This document shows, piece by piece, positions 16,852 through 25,348 of a stretch of DNA of 64,000 nucleotides. Where the stretch lies: contig CAZGGU010000002.1 of assembly GCA_964525395.1 (NCBI GenBank), positions 1-64,000 on the forward strand. The letters run 5' to 3'. How positions within the stretch are numbered: the first letter of the stretch is position 1; every line of letters begins with the position of its first letter. Made by a program: the position numbers and the translations under genes. Origin of the DNA: 2-01-FULL-39-10-A sp964525395 (GTDB lineage: Bacteria; Patescibacteriota; Microgenomatia; Levybacterales; UBA12049). The notes under the pieces are model-generated. The model was not told the DNA's origin and searched no databases. It worked only from the letters and a program-made list of their open reading frames with translations.

Positions 16852-16880
16852 TTAACACTTGACATGTTAAGTATTATAGT
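16852..16880 (+). promoter_or_regulatory. MarR-type promoter/operator
   Basis: -35 TTAACA (16852-16857), 17-nt spacer, -10 TATAGT (16875-16880). The spacer contains CTTGACATGTTAAG (16858-16871), a 14-nt near-palindrome with one mismatched pair. Dimeric MarR proteins often bind such sites in their own promoter. The -10 ends 8 nt before the GTG of the MarR gene. Confidence 0.65.
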
Positions 16881-16888
16881 AGTACACT

Positions 16889-17392
16889 GTGAAAAGAATG
16901 AGTGAAAACTTTTCAGATAAAATCGCCTACAAAATTCACAAAGCTGTCTTCGTTATGGACAAGCTCGCGGACTCCTCCCTCTCCTACCAGACTGGCCTTA
17001 CCCTTTCTCAGTATATGATTCTTATGAATATAGTGCAAAATCCAGGTTCAAATCAGCTTCAAATTGCAGAATTTCATGAACTCACACAGGCTGCAGTCTC
17101 CCGCCACATAGAAATTTTAAGAGTTAAGGATTTGATCCAAATTAAGAAAAATGAGGCTAACAGGCGTGAAAACCTACTCTATCCTACCCTTTTAGGACGA
17201 GACGTTTACAAAGAGGCTAGTCAAATCTTAGAAGAAGAGTTTGGAAATTTATACGGCTGCATGAATCAGGAAGAAAAAGATGAACTTGAAAAAAGTCTAG
17301 ACAAACTACTCCACTCTATCTGTGGAAAAAGCAGCACCTTAGATTCACGCATTCAAAATAATGAAAGAAAAGAAGACACAATAGATTTTTAG
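16889..17392 (+). CDS. MarR-family transcriptional regulator
   Basis: A 167-aa protein with a winged helix-turn-helix: LTLSQYMILMNIVQNPGSNQLQIAEF, then LTQAAVSRHIEIL as the recognition helix region, then the wing NEANRRENLLYPTLLG, and a C-terminal dimer helix with a basic, acidic tail. GTG 16889 lies 8 nt after a -10 box; ATG 16898 is an alternative start. It heads an operon with a LUD-domain protein and a flavin reductase, and the palindrome in its promoter suggests autoregulation, with a redox or xenobiotic signal as a guess. Confidence 0.88.
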   Translation: MKRMSENFSDKIAYKIHKAVFVMDKLADSSLSYQTGLTLSQYMILMNIVQNPGSNQLQIAEFHELTQAAVSRHIEILRVKDLIQIKKNEANRRENLLYPTLLGRDVYKEASQILEEEFGNLYGCMNQEEKDELEKSLDKLLHSICGKSSTLDSRIQNNERKEDTIDF

Positions 17393-17407
17393 AAAGGGGG
17401 TGAAAAA

Positions 17408-18028
17408 ATGGATTACACAAAATTAGCAAACGATCAAATAATCGAAAAAACAATTAATGCCTTAAAAGCAAACGGAATAGACGCAGAGGTGGCTGACACT
17501 AGTGAAGAAGCTAAGAAAAGAGTCTTGGAACTGATTCCTGAAGGAAGTGAGGTTATGACAGCAACGTCAACCACGCTTGATCAGATAGGTTTAGCTGATG
17601 AACTAAACGACTCTGATAAATTTAATTCTACAAAAAATGAGCTAAAAACACTCAAAAGAGAAACTGATCACAGGAAAATGCAGCAAATAGGCGCAGCTCC
17701 AGAATACATGATTGGAAGTATTCACGCGGTAACTGAAGACGGAAAGGTAGTTATTGCATCAAATACTGGCAGCCAATTACCCGGATATGTATACGGCGCT
17801 GATCATGTAATTTGGGTAGTAAGTGCAAAGAAAATTACTTCAAACCTAGATTCAGCAATAAACAGAATTTACGAACATGTACTTCCTCTTGAATCTGCAA
17901 GAGCAAGAGAAGCATATAAAGCTTACGGTGTTACAGGTAGTAATGTTTCAAAGCTTTTAATCATAAACAAAGAAGTAAATCCCGAAAGGATTAAACTTAT
18001 TTTCGTTAAAGAGGATTTAGGGTTCTAA
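17408..18028 (+). CDS. LUD-domain protein (LutC/DUF162-like)
   Basis: A 206-aa protein with the LUD fold pattern: VMTATSTTLDQIGL near residue 57 and DGKVVIASNTGSQLPGYVYGADHVIWVV near residues 118-145, the block shared by LutB/LutC lactate-utilisation proteins. A strong Shine-Dalgarno (AAAGGGGGTG) precedes ATG by 6-7 nt. No lutA/B partners or iron-sulfur cysteines are present, so lactate oxidation is unlikely; stand-alone LUD proteins have no settled role. The 3' end lies in a 13-bp hairpin. Confidence 0.8.
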   Translation: MDYTKLANDQIIEKTINALKANGIDAEVADTSEEAKKRVLELIPEGSEVMTATSTTLDQIGLADELNDSDKFNSTKNELKTLKRETDHRKMQQIGAAPEYMIGSIHAVTEDGKVVIASNTGSQLPGYVYGADHVIWVVSAKKITSNLDSAINRIYEHVLPLESARAREAYKAYGVTGSNVSKLLIINKEVNPERIKLIFVKEDLGF

Positions 18029-18037
18029 ATCCTCTTT
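18008..18037 (+). terminator. 13-bp perfect hairpin across the LUD stop codon
   Basis: AAAGAGGATTTAG (18008-18020) pairs perfectly with CTAAATCCTCTTT (18025-18037) around a GGTT loop; the stop codon TAA (18026-18028) is in the 3' arm. A weak T-rich tail (TATATT) follows and the next gene's Shine-Dalgarno begins within 10 nt. It may act as a partial terminator or mRNA-processing stem that lowers downstream expression. Confidence 0.55.
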
Positions 18038-18054
18038 ATATTAAGGAGGTGAAA

Positions 18055-18636
18055 ATGAATAAATTAAAAATATTAATAATTTTAGGAAGTAGTCGCGAAG
18101 GCAGACGCGGAGATAAAGTTTCAGAATCTGTAATGGAAATTGTTTCTAAAATAAATAACGCTGAATTTGAATTCATCGATCTAAGAAACTGGAAGCTTCC
18201 TTTCTATAATCTCCCAGGATATCCTTCTGATAAACCAGGTGTGTATGGAAGTAAGATTCAGGAAAAATGGGCCAAAAAAATAGATAGCGCTGATGGATTT
18301 ATCTTTATTACACCTGAATATAATCACGGATATAGCGCAGTACTTAAAAATGCCATTGATTTCTTATGGTATGAGTGGAATCATAAACCTGCAGCTTTTA
18401 TTAGCTATGGAAATGTTACAGGAGGCGTGAGAGCAGTTGAACAATTACGACAGGTTTTAGTAGAAGTTGAAACAGTTACAATAAGAGAAAGTGTAATAAT
18501 CCCAAGAATAAAAGATGCTGTTAAAAATGGGGAGCTAGACAGCGCTGATTTCAAAAGACATGTCACAGAGACGACTGAAAGATTATTAATTTGGGCTAAA
18601 CACCTCAAAGAGGCCAGAAAAGAGCTAGCTTACTAA
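18055..18636 (+). CDS. NAD(P)H-dependent FMN reductase
   Basis: A 193-aa flavodoxin-like protein. GSSREGRRGDKV after the first strand binds the FMN phosphate, DGFIFITPEYNHGYSAVLKNAIDFL is the classic family block (TPEYNxGxxxxLKNAID), and SYGNVTGGVRAVEQLR follows. Enzymes of this type reduce FMN, quinones or azo/nitro compounds. ATG 18055 is chosen because GGAGG at 18044-18048 sits 6 nt before it; the GTG at 18049 would have none. Overlaps convergent rpoD by 4 nt. Confidence 0.88.
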   Translation: MNKLKILIILGSSREGRRGDKVSESVMEIVSKINNAEFEFIDLRNWKLPFYNLPGYPSDKPGVYGSKIQEKWAKKIDSADGFIFITPEYNHGYSAVLKNAIDFLWYEWNHKPAAFISYGNVTGGVRAVEQLRQVLVEVETVTIRESVIIPRIKDAVKNGELDSADFKRHVTETTERLLIWAKHLKEARKELAY

Positions 18637-19715
18637 CCCAAGTAATCTTTAAGCTTGTTACCACGGGAAGGATGACGAAGCTTTCGGAGCGATTTGGCTT
18701 CAATTTGTCTAATTCTTTCACGAGTTACAGCAAACATTTTTCCCACTTCCTCCAGTGTCTTTGGGCGTCCATCCTTAAGTCCAAATCTTTCTTCAAGCAC
18801 TCTTCTCTCTCTATCTGAAAGCGTTCCTAATACTTGGTCAACTTGTTCTTTAAGAAGCTCTCTACTTGCTGAATCAAAAAGAGTTGGCGCAGCTGAATCT
18901 GAAATAAAATCTCCAAGACGTGAATCCTCTTCATCAGATACTGGAGACTCCAAGCTAGCTGGCTCTTGTGAGATTTTAATAATTTCGAGTGCTTTTTCAG
19001 GATCAATTCCAAGTACTTTTGCTACTTCTTCTGGGGTTGGCTCACGCCCAAGCTCCTGCATAAGCTTTCTAGAAGCTCTTAGGAATCTATTTATATTTTC
19101 CACCATGTGAACAGGAATTCTAATAGTTCTCGCTTGATCTGCAATTGCACGAGTAATGGATTGACGAATCCACCATGTTGCATAGGTTGAAAACTTAAAA
19201 CCTCTTCTCCAGTCATATTTTTCAACCGCTCTAATAAGCCCTTGGTTCCCTTCTTGAATAAGATCAAGCAATGTTAGTCCACGACCAACATATTTTTTAG
19301 CAATCGACACAACTAAACGAAGGTTTGAATTAACTAGGATTGCCTTTGCTTCCTCATCCCCTTTCTCTACTCTTTTAGCGAGAACGATTTCTTGATCAAA
19401 AGTTAAAAGCGGAATTCTGCCGATTTCTTTTAAATACATTCTTACTGGATCTGACACTGTTCCCTCTGTAAGAACTGTTAAAGCTTCTAGTTCTTTTTCA
19501 AGGTCTTCGATTGGCTTTTCTGTATCCTGAGATTCTGCAACTGATTCAAAAACATCAATATCTGCTTTTAAAAGCTTGTCATATAGCGTATCTAATTCTT
19601 CGATATGCTCTTCAGGCTTGGGGAAGATTGAAAGTATCTCTTCTTGTGTAATATGACCTCTTTTTTTCGCGCTAGCAACAATATCTGCAAGAATAACGGT
19701 ATCGGTTTTGCTCAT
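18633..19715 (-). CDS. rpoD: Primary sigma factor (sigma-70 type)
   Basis: A 360-aa protein. Region 1.2 is DPVRMYLKEIGRIPLLT, region 2 holds LVVSIAKKYVGRGLTLLDLIQEGNQGL and KFSTYATWWIRQSITRAIADQ, region 3 is PVHMVENINR, and region 4 contains LEEVGKMFAVTRERIRQIEAKSLRKLRHP. The N-terminal part is short, giving a compact factor. The region 2.4 helix is normal, in line with the TATAAT boxes seen here. TATAAT (minus strand, 19729-19724) ends 8 nt before the ATG. It follows dnaG, as in the classical dnaG-rpoD arrangement. Confidence 0.96.
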   Translation of the reverse strand: MSKTDTVILADIVASAKKRGHITQEEILSIFPKPEEHIEELDTLYDKLLKADIDVFESVAESQDTEKPIEDLEKELEALTVLTEGTVSDPVRMYLKEIGRIPLLTFDQEIVLAKRVEKGDEEAKAILVNSNLRLVVSIAKKYVGRGLTLLDLIQEGNQGLIRAVEKYDWRRGFKFSTYATWWIRQSITRAIADQARTIRIPVHMVENINRFLRASRKLMQELGREPTPEEVAKVLGIDPEKALEIIKISQEPASLESPVSDEEDSRLGDFISDSAAPTLFDSASRELLKEQVDQVLGTLSDRERRVLEERFGLKDGRPKTLEEVGKMFAVTRERIRQIEAKSLRKLRHPSRGNKLKDYLG

Positions 19716-19752
19716 AGTATTATATTATAACACTTTTTGAGCTTAATTTAAA

Positions 19753-21501
19753 TCAAGAAGTGGAAATTTGAGATGCAATATTGGCGATTTCTTCTCGCAT
19801 TTTTGAAATCTTTTCCTCATCTTCTTCACCTTTCAAATTATTACTAATTTCTGCTATTCTCTCTTTGAGATTAATCACTCGCAAATCTTTAGAGACCCTG
19901 ACTACCTCTTCTTCATATTTAACACTATCTTCTATTTTAGGGAGTGGGAGTAAATAACATTTATCAAATATCGGCAGAAACTCTTCAGACAATTTCTTTG
20001 AAAATTCTTTTACGTCAATTTCTGATTTATCTTTTGCAAAAATGATCAAATCTGAAAATATTTTTCCAATCGTTGGAATTTTAAATTTATAATAAATCAT
20101 TATATCTTTCGCTTTTTCTAATAATTCCACGTTATTTGGAGATTGAATAATTAACGAAAGTAAATATTCTTCAAGCATTTCCCGTCTATCTTGCTTCGGA
20201 GCCTTCTTTATAATCTTTTCTTCTTCTACTGTCTCTTTTTTCTCAATCTGTCTAATTAAAGATTCTAAAGAAATATCAATCAATTCACTTAATTTCTTAA
20301 GGTAATGTTCTTTAATAATTTCATTCTGGATCTCAGCAATCAACGGCAACATTTCATCAGTAATTTTTTTCTTACCAACAGCAGAATTAACATCATTTTC
20401 CAAGACATATTTATCAATTAAAAAATCATACACTTCCCTAGCATTTTTAATCGCAATTTTAAATTCGATTGGATTTTCTTTTATCGCTTCGTCCGGATCT
20501 TTTCCTCCTGAATTAATAACAGAAATCAAAAGCCCTCTCTTTTCTAGAATCGGAACACTTCTCCTCATGGCCATAATTCCTGCTGAATCTTGATCTAGCG
20601 AAAGCGCTACTTTTGGAGCAAAGCGGGAAAGAAGTAATGCTTGATCAGGAGTAAATGCGGTTCCTTTAAGTGCCACAACATTTGTTATTCCTTCCTTGAA
20701 AGAGGAAATTACATCAAACTCTCCTTCAACCACGATTGAAAAACCTTGTTTTTTTATTTCATCTTTTGCTTGATTTAATCCGAAAAACATTCCTCCTTTA
20801 TGATAAGCCAGGGTATCCCTTGTATTAATATATTTAGGACCAAAATCATCTGAGGTGATATTTCTACCAGAAAAGCCTACAATATTTCCTCTGTGATCAA
20901 TTAGTGGAAAAATAATTCTATTTCTAAAAAAATCTACTGTCCTAGCTCCTTTTTGAATTGAAAGTCCTGCATCGACTAAATCTAAGCTTTTATATTTTTT
21001 CTTATCAATCAAATATTTGGAAAGCGCGTCCCCCGTTCCAGGCGCAAAACCAATATTATAAGTGTTAATTAATTTTTCATTTAGTCCTCTTTCTTTAATT
21101 AAATATTCAATTGCCCTCTCCCCCGCCTTATGCTTTGTTAAAACATAATTGTAATATTCACTTGCTAATTTATTTAAAGAATAGATTGCTTCTTTTTTAG
21201 ACGAATTAATGCTTGAACCAGTAAGTTTTAATTCTACCCCTGCTTTTTTAGCAAGAATTCTAAGTGCTTCAATAAATTCCAAATTTTCATACTCCATTAA
21301 AAAGGTATAAGCGTCTCCTCCTTTTCCGCATCCAAAACAATGCCAAATCTGACGCTCTGGTGAAACAACAAAAGATGGTGAACTTTCATTATGAAATGGA
21401 CAAACAGTTGTAAAATTTCTGCCCATTTTTTTCAGAGGCAAATATTCAGAAATGAGTACAACGATATCAATTTTTTCTCGGACTTGTGCAGCCTGATCCA
21501 T
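19753..21501 (-). CDS. dnaG: DNA primase DnaG
   Basis: A 582-aa protein. The N-terminal zinc finger has CPFHNESSPSF and WHCFGCGKGGD (CHC2 type). The RNA-polymerase core contains FFRNRIIFPLIDHRGNIVGFSGR. The Toprim domain has VVEGEFD and LSLDQDSAG. The C-terminal ~200 residues are the divergent helicase-interaction part with a coiled coil. The primase makes RNA primers at the fork. A TGG-extended TACAAT (minus strand, 21516-21511) ends 9 nt before the ATG. Confidence 0.95.
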   Translation of the reverse strand: MDQAAQVREKIDIVVLISEYLPLKKMGRNFTTVCPFHNESSPSFVVSPERQIWHCFGCGKGGDAYTFLMEYENLEFIEALRILAKKAGVELKLTGSSINSSKKEAIYSLNKLASEYYNYVLTKHKAGERAIEYLIKERGLNEKLINTYNIGFAPGTGDALSKYLIDKKKYKSLDLVDAGLSIQKGARTVDFFRNRIIFPLIDHRGNIVGFSGRNITSDDFGPKYINTRDTLAYHKGGMFFGLNQAKDEIKKQGFSIVVEGEFDVISSFKEGITNVVALKGTAFTPDQALLLSRFAPKVALSLDQDSAGIMAMRRSVPILEKRGLLISVINSGGKDPDEAIKENPIEFKIAIKNAREVYDFLIDKYVLENDVNSAVGKKKITDEMLPLIAEIQNEIIKEHYLKKLSELIDISLESLIRQIEKKETVEEEKIIKKAPKQDRREMLEEYLLSLIIQSPNNVELLEKAKDIMIYYKFKIPTIGKIFSDLIIFAKDKSEIDVKEFSKKLSEEFLPIFDKCYLLPLPKIEDSVKYEEEVVRVSKDLRVINLKERIAEISNNLKGEEDEEKISKMREEIANIASQISTS

Positions 21502-21568
21502 AGTTAAAGCATTGTACCATCTAACTCTTGCAAGTGCGAATAATTTCCCATATAATTCATTCGGCTAA

Positions 21569-22840
21569 ATGGCTGTAAAAATTGTTATCGGCGCCCAATG
21601 GGGCGATGAAGGCAAAGGCAAGATAATTGACTATCTCGCAGAGAGCTCTCATTTCGTAGTAAGATTCCACGGAGGTAACAACGCAGGACACACCATTATT
21701 AACTCTAAAGGAAAATTCGCACTCCACCTTATCCCTTCTGGAATTTTTAATCCAAAAGTAAAATCTATCATTGCTAATGGTGTAGTTATTGACCCTGTCG
21801 TCTTAGTTGAAGAAATAAAAATGCTTGAGAAAGCAAACATCACGCTCACAAATAAGCTACTTATTTCTCCGAGAGCACATCTCATAATGCCTTACCATAA
21901 ACTCCTTGATAAACTTTATGAGGAAGCCAAAGGAAAAGCTAAAACGGGCACCACAGGACGCGGGATTGGCCCAGTTTATGCAGATAAGGTAAGTTATAAC
22001 GGAATTCGTATAATTGATTTATTTGATAAGGTGAAATTTAGAAAAAAACTGGAAACTCAATTACTCGTAAAGAACAAAATCATCAAAGCTCTCAACGAAA
22101 AACCATTCAATGTTTATGAAGTTGAAAAAGAATATCTAAAAGCGTTTTCAGTCTTTAAAAAATACGTTAAAGAAGTTTATCCAATTATTAAGAAGGCAAC
22201 AGATACTAAACAAGAAATTTTACTAGAGGGAGCGCAGGGAATGTTTTTGGACAATGACTGGGGCACTTACCCTTTTGTCACTGCCTCCTCTATAGTTTCG
22301 GGCAATGCCACAGCTGGAGCTGGAATTTCTCCACGAAATATTGACGAGGTTATTGGTGTAGCAAAAGCCTACACCACTAGAGTCGGCTCTGGTCCGTTCC
22401 CCACTGAACTTCTTGATGAAACTGGAGAAAAATTAAGACAAATTGGAAATGAATATGGCGCTACCACAGGACGCGAAAGAAGATGTGGTTGGCTTGATTT
22501 AGAAATTCTTAAATTCGCTGCCGAAATAAATGGAATGACAGGAATAGTAGTAACTAAACTAGATATTTTAGATTCATTCAAAGAGCTAAAAGTTTGCGTT
22601 GGCTATAAATTAAATGGAAAATCGGTTTCTTATTTCGATTGTGATGCTGATGATCTAGAAAATATAAAGCCAATCTATAGAACTTTTAAAGGTTGGTCTA
22701 AACCAACTGCAGGAGTTAAAAATTTTAAAGATCTACCCAAAGAGGCAAAAGATTATTTAAATTTTATGGAAAAATTCATTGGAGTGAAAATAAAATACAT
22801 TTCGACTGGAAGCAAAAGAGATGAAACAATTAAAGTCTAA
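21569..22840 (+). CDS. purA: Adenylosuccinate synthase
   Basis: A 423-aa protein beginning VVIGAQWGDEGKGKIIDYLA, the GTP/IMP loop of PurA, with NNAGHTI, TTGRGIGP, LEGAQGMFLDNDWGTYPFVTAS and TTGRERRCGWLD. It joins IMP and aspartate using GTP. With purB downstream it completes IMP to AMP. No other purine genes are visible, so IMP probably comes from salvage (inference). TATAAT (21551-21556) lies 12 nt before the ATG. It overlaps the HAD gene by 20 nt. Confidence 0.96.
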   Translation: MAVKIVIGAQWGDEGKGKIIDYLAESSHFVVRFHGGNNAGHTIINSKGKFALHLIPSGIFNPKVKSIIANGVVIDPVVLVEEIKMLEKANITLTNKLLISPRAHLIMPYHKLLDKLYEEAKGKAKTGTTGRGIGPVYADKVSYNGIRIIDLFDKVKFRKKLETQLLVKNKIIKALNEKPFNVYEVEKEYLKAFSVFKKYVKEVYPIIKKATDTKQEILLEGAQGMFLDNDWGTYPFVTASSIVSGNATAGAGISPRNIDEVIGVAKAYTTRVGSGPFPTELLDETGEKLRQIGNEYGATTGRERRCGWLDLEILKFAAEINGMTGIVVTKLDILDSFKELKVCVGYKLNGKSVSYFDCDADDLENIKPIYRTFKGWSKPTAGVKNFKDLPKEAKDYLNFMEKFIGVKIKYISTGSKRDETIKV

Positions 22841-23597
22841 AAAATATAAAGCTTTGATGTCCGATATCGATGGGACACTTATTCCAAACAACAGCGATCA
22901 TAATTCTCCAAGTCAAAGAACTAAAAAAGCAATTTCTGATGCAGATAAAATAATCGACGTTGGAGTTGCTACTTCCAGGCCTCTTCCCTTTGCCATCAGA
23001 ATTATTGATGAACTTGATCTAACCAGTCCATGTATTATTGCAGGTGGAGCTCAAATTTATGATCCTATTAAAAAAGAGATTGTCTATGAAAAAAATATGG
23101 ATGATATATCTGTAAGAAAGATTTTCAATGTTATTAATAAATATAATCTAATACTCCTTGACGATGGACGCGGAACGATGGCAGACATTAAAGAAAATGA
23201 AGTAACTACGAAAACTCAATTTTGGATAAAAGTATCTGATCAAAAATTAGTGAGTAATGTTATTTCAGATTTCTCTAATATATCAAGCATTTCAGTTCAT
23301 AAAGTTATCTCTAGATTTGATAAGGACTATTTTGAAATAATCATTAATCATACTGAAGCAACAAAACTTCATGGTATTCAAAAAGTAGCAGAAATATTAA
23401 AAATAAAAACAACAGATATAATTGGGATAGGAGATGGCTATAATGACTTCCCTCTTCTTTTATCCTGTGGGCTAAAAGTAGCGATGGGAAATGCTTCGGA
23501 TGATCTTAAAGCTATTGCTGATTATGTGGCACCTACTGTTGAGGAAGATGGGGTAGCTGATGTAATAGAAAGGTTTGTGTTAAATGAACGACAATAA
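22821..23597 (+). CDS. Cof-type HAD hydrolase
   Basis: A 258-aa protein with the four HAD motifs: I SDIDGTLIP, II VATSR, III the lysine in TKLHG…, and IV GIGDGYNDFPLL, followed by VAMGNASDDLKAIADYV as in Cof/YbjI phosphatases. Such enzymes dephosphorylate sugar phosphates or nucleotides. Lying between purA and purB with overlaps of 20 and 14 nt, it may act on a purine nucleotide, but this is guilt by association. Confidence 0.88.
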   Translation: MKQLKSKKYKALMSDIDGTLIPNNSDHNSPSQRTKKAISDADKIIDVGVATSRPLPFAIRIIDELDLTSPCIIAGGAQIYDPIKKEIVYEKNMDDISVRKIFNVINKYNLILLDDGRGTMADIKENEVTTKTQFWIKVSDQKLVSNVISDFSNISSISVHKVISRFDKDYFEIIINHTEATKLHGIQKVAEILKIKTTDIIGIGDGYNDFPLLLSCGLKVAMGNASDDLKAIADYVAPTVEEDGVADVIERFVLNERQ

Positions 23598-24921
23598 TTC
23601 TCTTCTTGCAATTTCCCCTATTGATGGAAGATATAGATATCAAACAGAAAAACTTGCAGATTATTTTTCAGAACATGCAGTTTTTAAATATAGAATTTTA
23701 GTTGAAACTAAATACTTAATTGCTCTTTCTCAAATAGGAGTTATTAGAAAATTATCTGCGCAAGAAATAAAAATTCTTGATTCCCTTGTCGACAACTTCA
23801 GCGTTAAAGAGGCTGAAAAAGTAAAAGCTACTGAAAAAAAAGTAAAACATGATAAAAAAGCTCTTGAATACTATCTAAAAGATGAATTGGATAAAACTTC
23901 ACTAAAAGATATTTCTGGATTTTCCCACTTCGCCTTAACTTCTTATGATGTAGAAAATATTGTTCATAGACTTGAGCTAAAAGATTCTCTCGAGAAAACG
24001 ATTATTCCAGAGTTGAATTTACTTAACAAACTAATCCTCGAAGAAGCAAAGAAATATAAAAATCTTCCACTTCTTGCACGCACCCACGGACAAGCAGCAG
24101 TTCCTACAACCTTAGGCAAAGAATTCTTGGTATTTTTTGAAAGATTAGAAATTGAAATTCAAATTCTAAAACAAATAAGATTCCGCGCAAAACTTAGTGG
24201 TGCCGTTGGAAATTACAACGCTCATGCTTTCGCTTATCCGAATATTAATTGGCAGAAATTTTCCAAAGATTTCTTAAAAGAATTTAGACTCGAACAACAC
24301 CCCTCTACGACACAAATCGCCCCATATGAAGATATTATTTTCTTTTTTCAAACGATTCAGAGAATAAATAATATTATTCTCGACTTTGATCAAGATATGT
24401 GGAGATATATTTCTGACGGTTGGTTTAACCAGGAAAACAAAAAAGAAAAAGTAGGCTCTTCCACTATGCCGCAAAAAATTAATCCTATAAATTTTGAACA
24501 GTCTGAAGGAAATATAATTATTGCGAACTCATTAATTGAAGGATTTACTGGAAAACTTTCTATCTCCAGACTTCAGCGGGATTTATCAGACAGCACTATT
24601 TCTAGAAATTTCGGAGTAACCATCGCCCACTCACTCCTGGCTTATAGTCTCTCAGGTAAAGGCTTAAGTAGGGTAACTCCAAATAATGACATAATCTCCG
24701 AATCTTTAAATTCTGACTGGTCAATCCTCTCAGAAGCTGTGCAAATATTTTTAAAGAAAGAGGGCGTTAAAAATGGCTATGAAATTATGAAAGACTTAAC
24801 ACGTGGCGAAAAATTAAATAGGGAAAGCTTTCAAGAGATGATCAATAAACTTCCTTTAGACGAAGCTCAAAAATCAGAGCTAAAAAAATTAACTCCCGAG
24901 ATCTACATTGGGATTACTTAG
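23584..24921 (+). CDS. purB: Adenylosuccinate lyase
   Basis: A 445-aa protein of the fumarase/aspartase superfamily. Signature VGSSTMPQKINPINFEQSEG lies near residue 295; ARTHGQAAVPTTLGKE holds the catalytic histidine region; SHFALTSYDVENIVHR is the early conserved block. It releases fumarate from adenylosuccinate and SAICAR. The length is nearer the E. coli-type enzyme. The 3' end overlaps the convergent gene at 24889 by 33 nt. Confidence 0.95.
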   Translation: MNDNNSLLAISPIDGRYRYQTEKLADYFSEHAVFKYRILVETKYLIALSQIGVIRKLSAQEIKILDSLVDNFSVKEAEKVKATEKKVKHDKKALEYYLKDELDKTSLKDISGFSHFALTSYDVENIVHRLELKDSLEKTIIPELNLLNKLILEEAKKYKNLPLLARTHGQAAVPTTLGKEFLVFFERLEIEIQILKQIRFRAKLSGAVGNYNAHAFAYPNINWQKFSKDFLKEFRLEQHPSTTQIAPYEDIIFFFQTIQRINNIILDFDQDMWRYISDGWFNQENKKEKVGSSTMPQKINPINFEQSEGNIIIANSLIEGFTGKLSISRLQRDLSDSTISRNFGVTIAHSLLAYSLSGKGLSRVTPNNDIISESLNSDWSILSEAVQIFLKKEGVKNGYEIMKDLTRGEKLNRESFQEMINKLPLDEAQKSELKKLTPEIYIGIT

Positions 24922-25320
24922 GCTCAAGAATTCATCAATTCTTTGCCTATTTGACTCAAAAAAATCTCTTCGTTCATCTGCTTCTACCTGAGCCTGCATC
25001 GCCTTAACTGAATTCAGGCTCACTTTTAGTAATGAGCCAGTTCGATAATCTCCGTTTGTAATTCTTCTCCCTGCTTCTGTAATAAAAAGAAGTTTTCTAT
25101 CCTCGAAACTTAAATCATCGATTGAATCAATCGCCTCTGCAATACGTCTAAGTGTTGCGCCATCTTCTCCGGGAAGCCTATATTGCTTCCTACTGCTACG
25201 TGCTTTTCTAAGCATCTCAGACATTGTCATAGCCTGGGGTTTCTGAGCACGATCGCCTAATCTCATTCCTGGTATTTCTACCGTAGCTGATCTGCCATCT
25301 TCAATTTCAAATCTTCCCAT
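24889..25320 (-). CDS. Hydrophilic protein of unknown function
   Basis: A 143-aa charged protein rich in Arg, Glu, Asp and Ser, largely helical (…EMLRKARSSRKQY, TLRRIAEAIDSIDDLSFEDRK). No membrane segment or known domain. TATAAT on the minus strand (25335-25330) ends 9 nt before the ATG. It overlaps the purB 3' end by 33 nt. In composition it resembles the hydrophilic protein at 16103-16669. Confidence 0.55.
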   Translation of the reverse strand: MGRFEIEDGRSATVEIPGMRLGDRAQKPQAMTMSEMLRKARSSRKQYRLPGEDGATLRRIAEAIDSIDDLSFEDRKLLFITEAGRRITNGDYRTGSLLKVSLNSVKAMQAQVEADERRDFFESNRQRIDEFLSLSNPNVDLGS

Positions 25321-25329
25321 AAGGTGGGT

Positions 25330-25345
25330 ATTATACTACTATAGT
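25330..25345. promoter_or_regulatory. Divergent -10 elements between comM and the gene at 25320
   Basis: Leftward TATAAT (25335-25330) and rightward TATACT (25332-25337) overlap, with a second TATAGT at 25340-25345. The 28-nt intergenic region therefore has to serve both genes. Confidence 0.45.
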
Positions 25346-25348
25346 ATT

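Noticed and set aside
18694..19110. 138-aa frame on the plus strand inside rpoD
   Set aside because: Antisense shadow of a strongly conserved gene; composition (Ser/Thr/Pro-rich) is what reverse-reading this gene gives.
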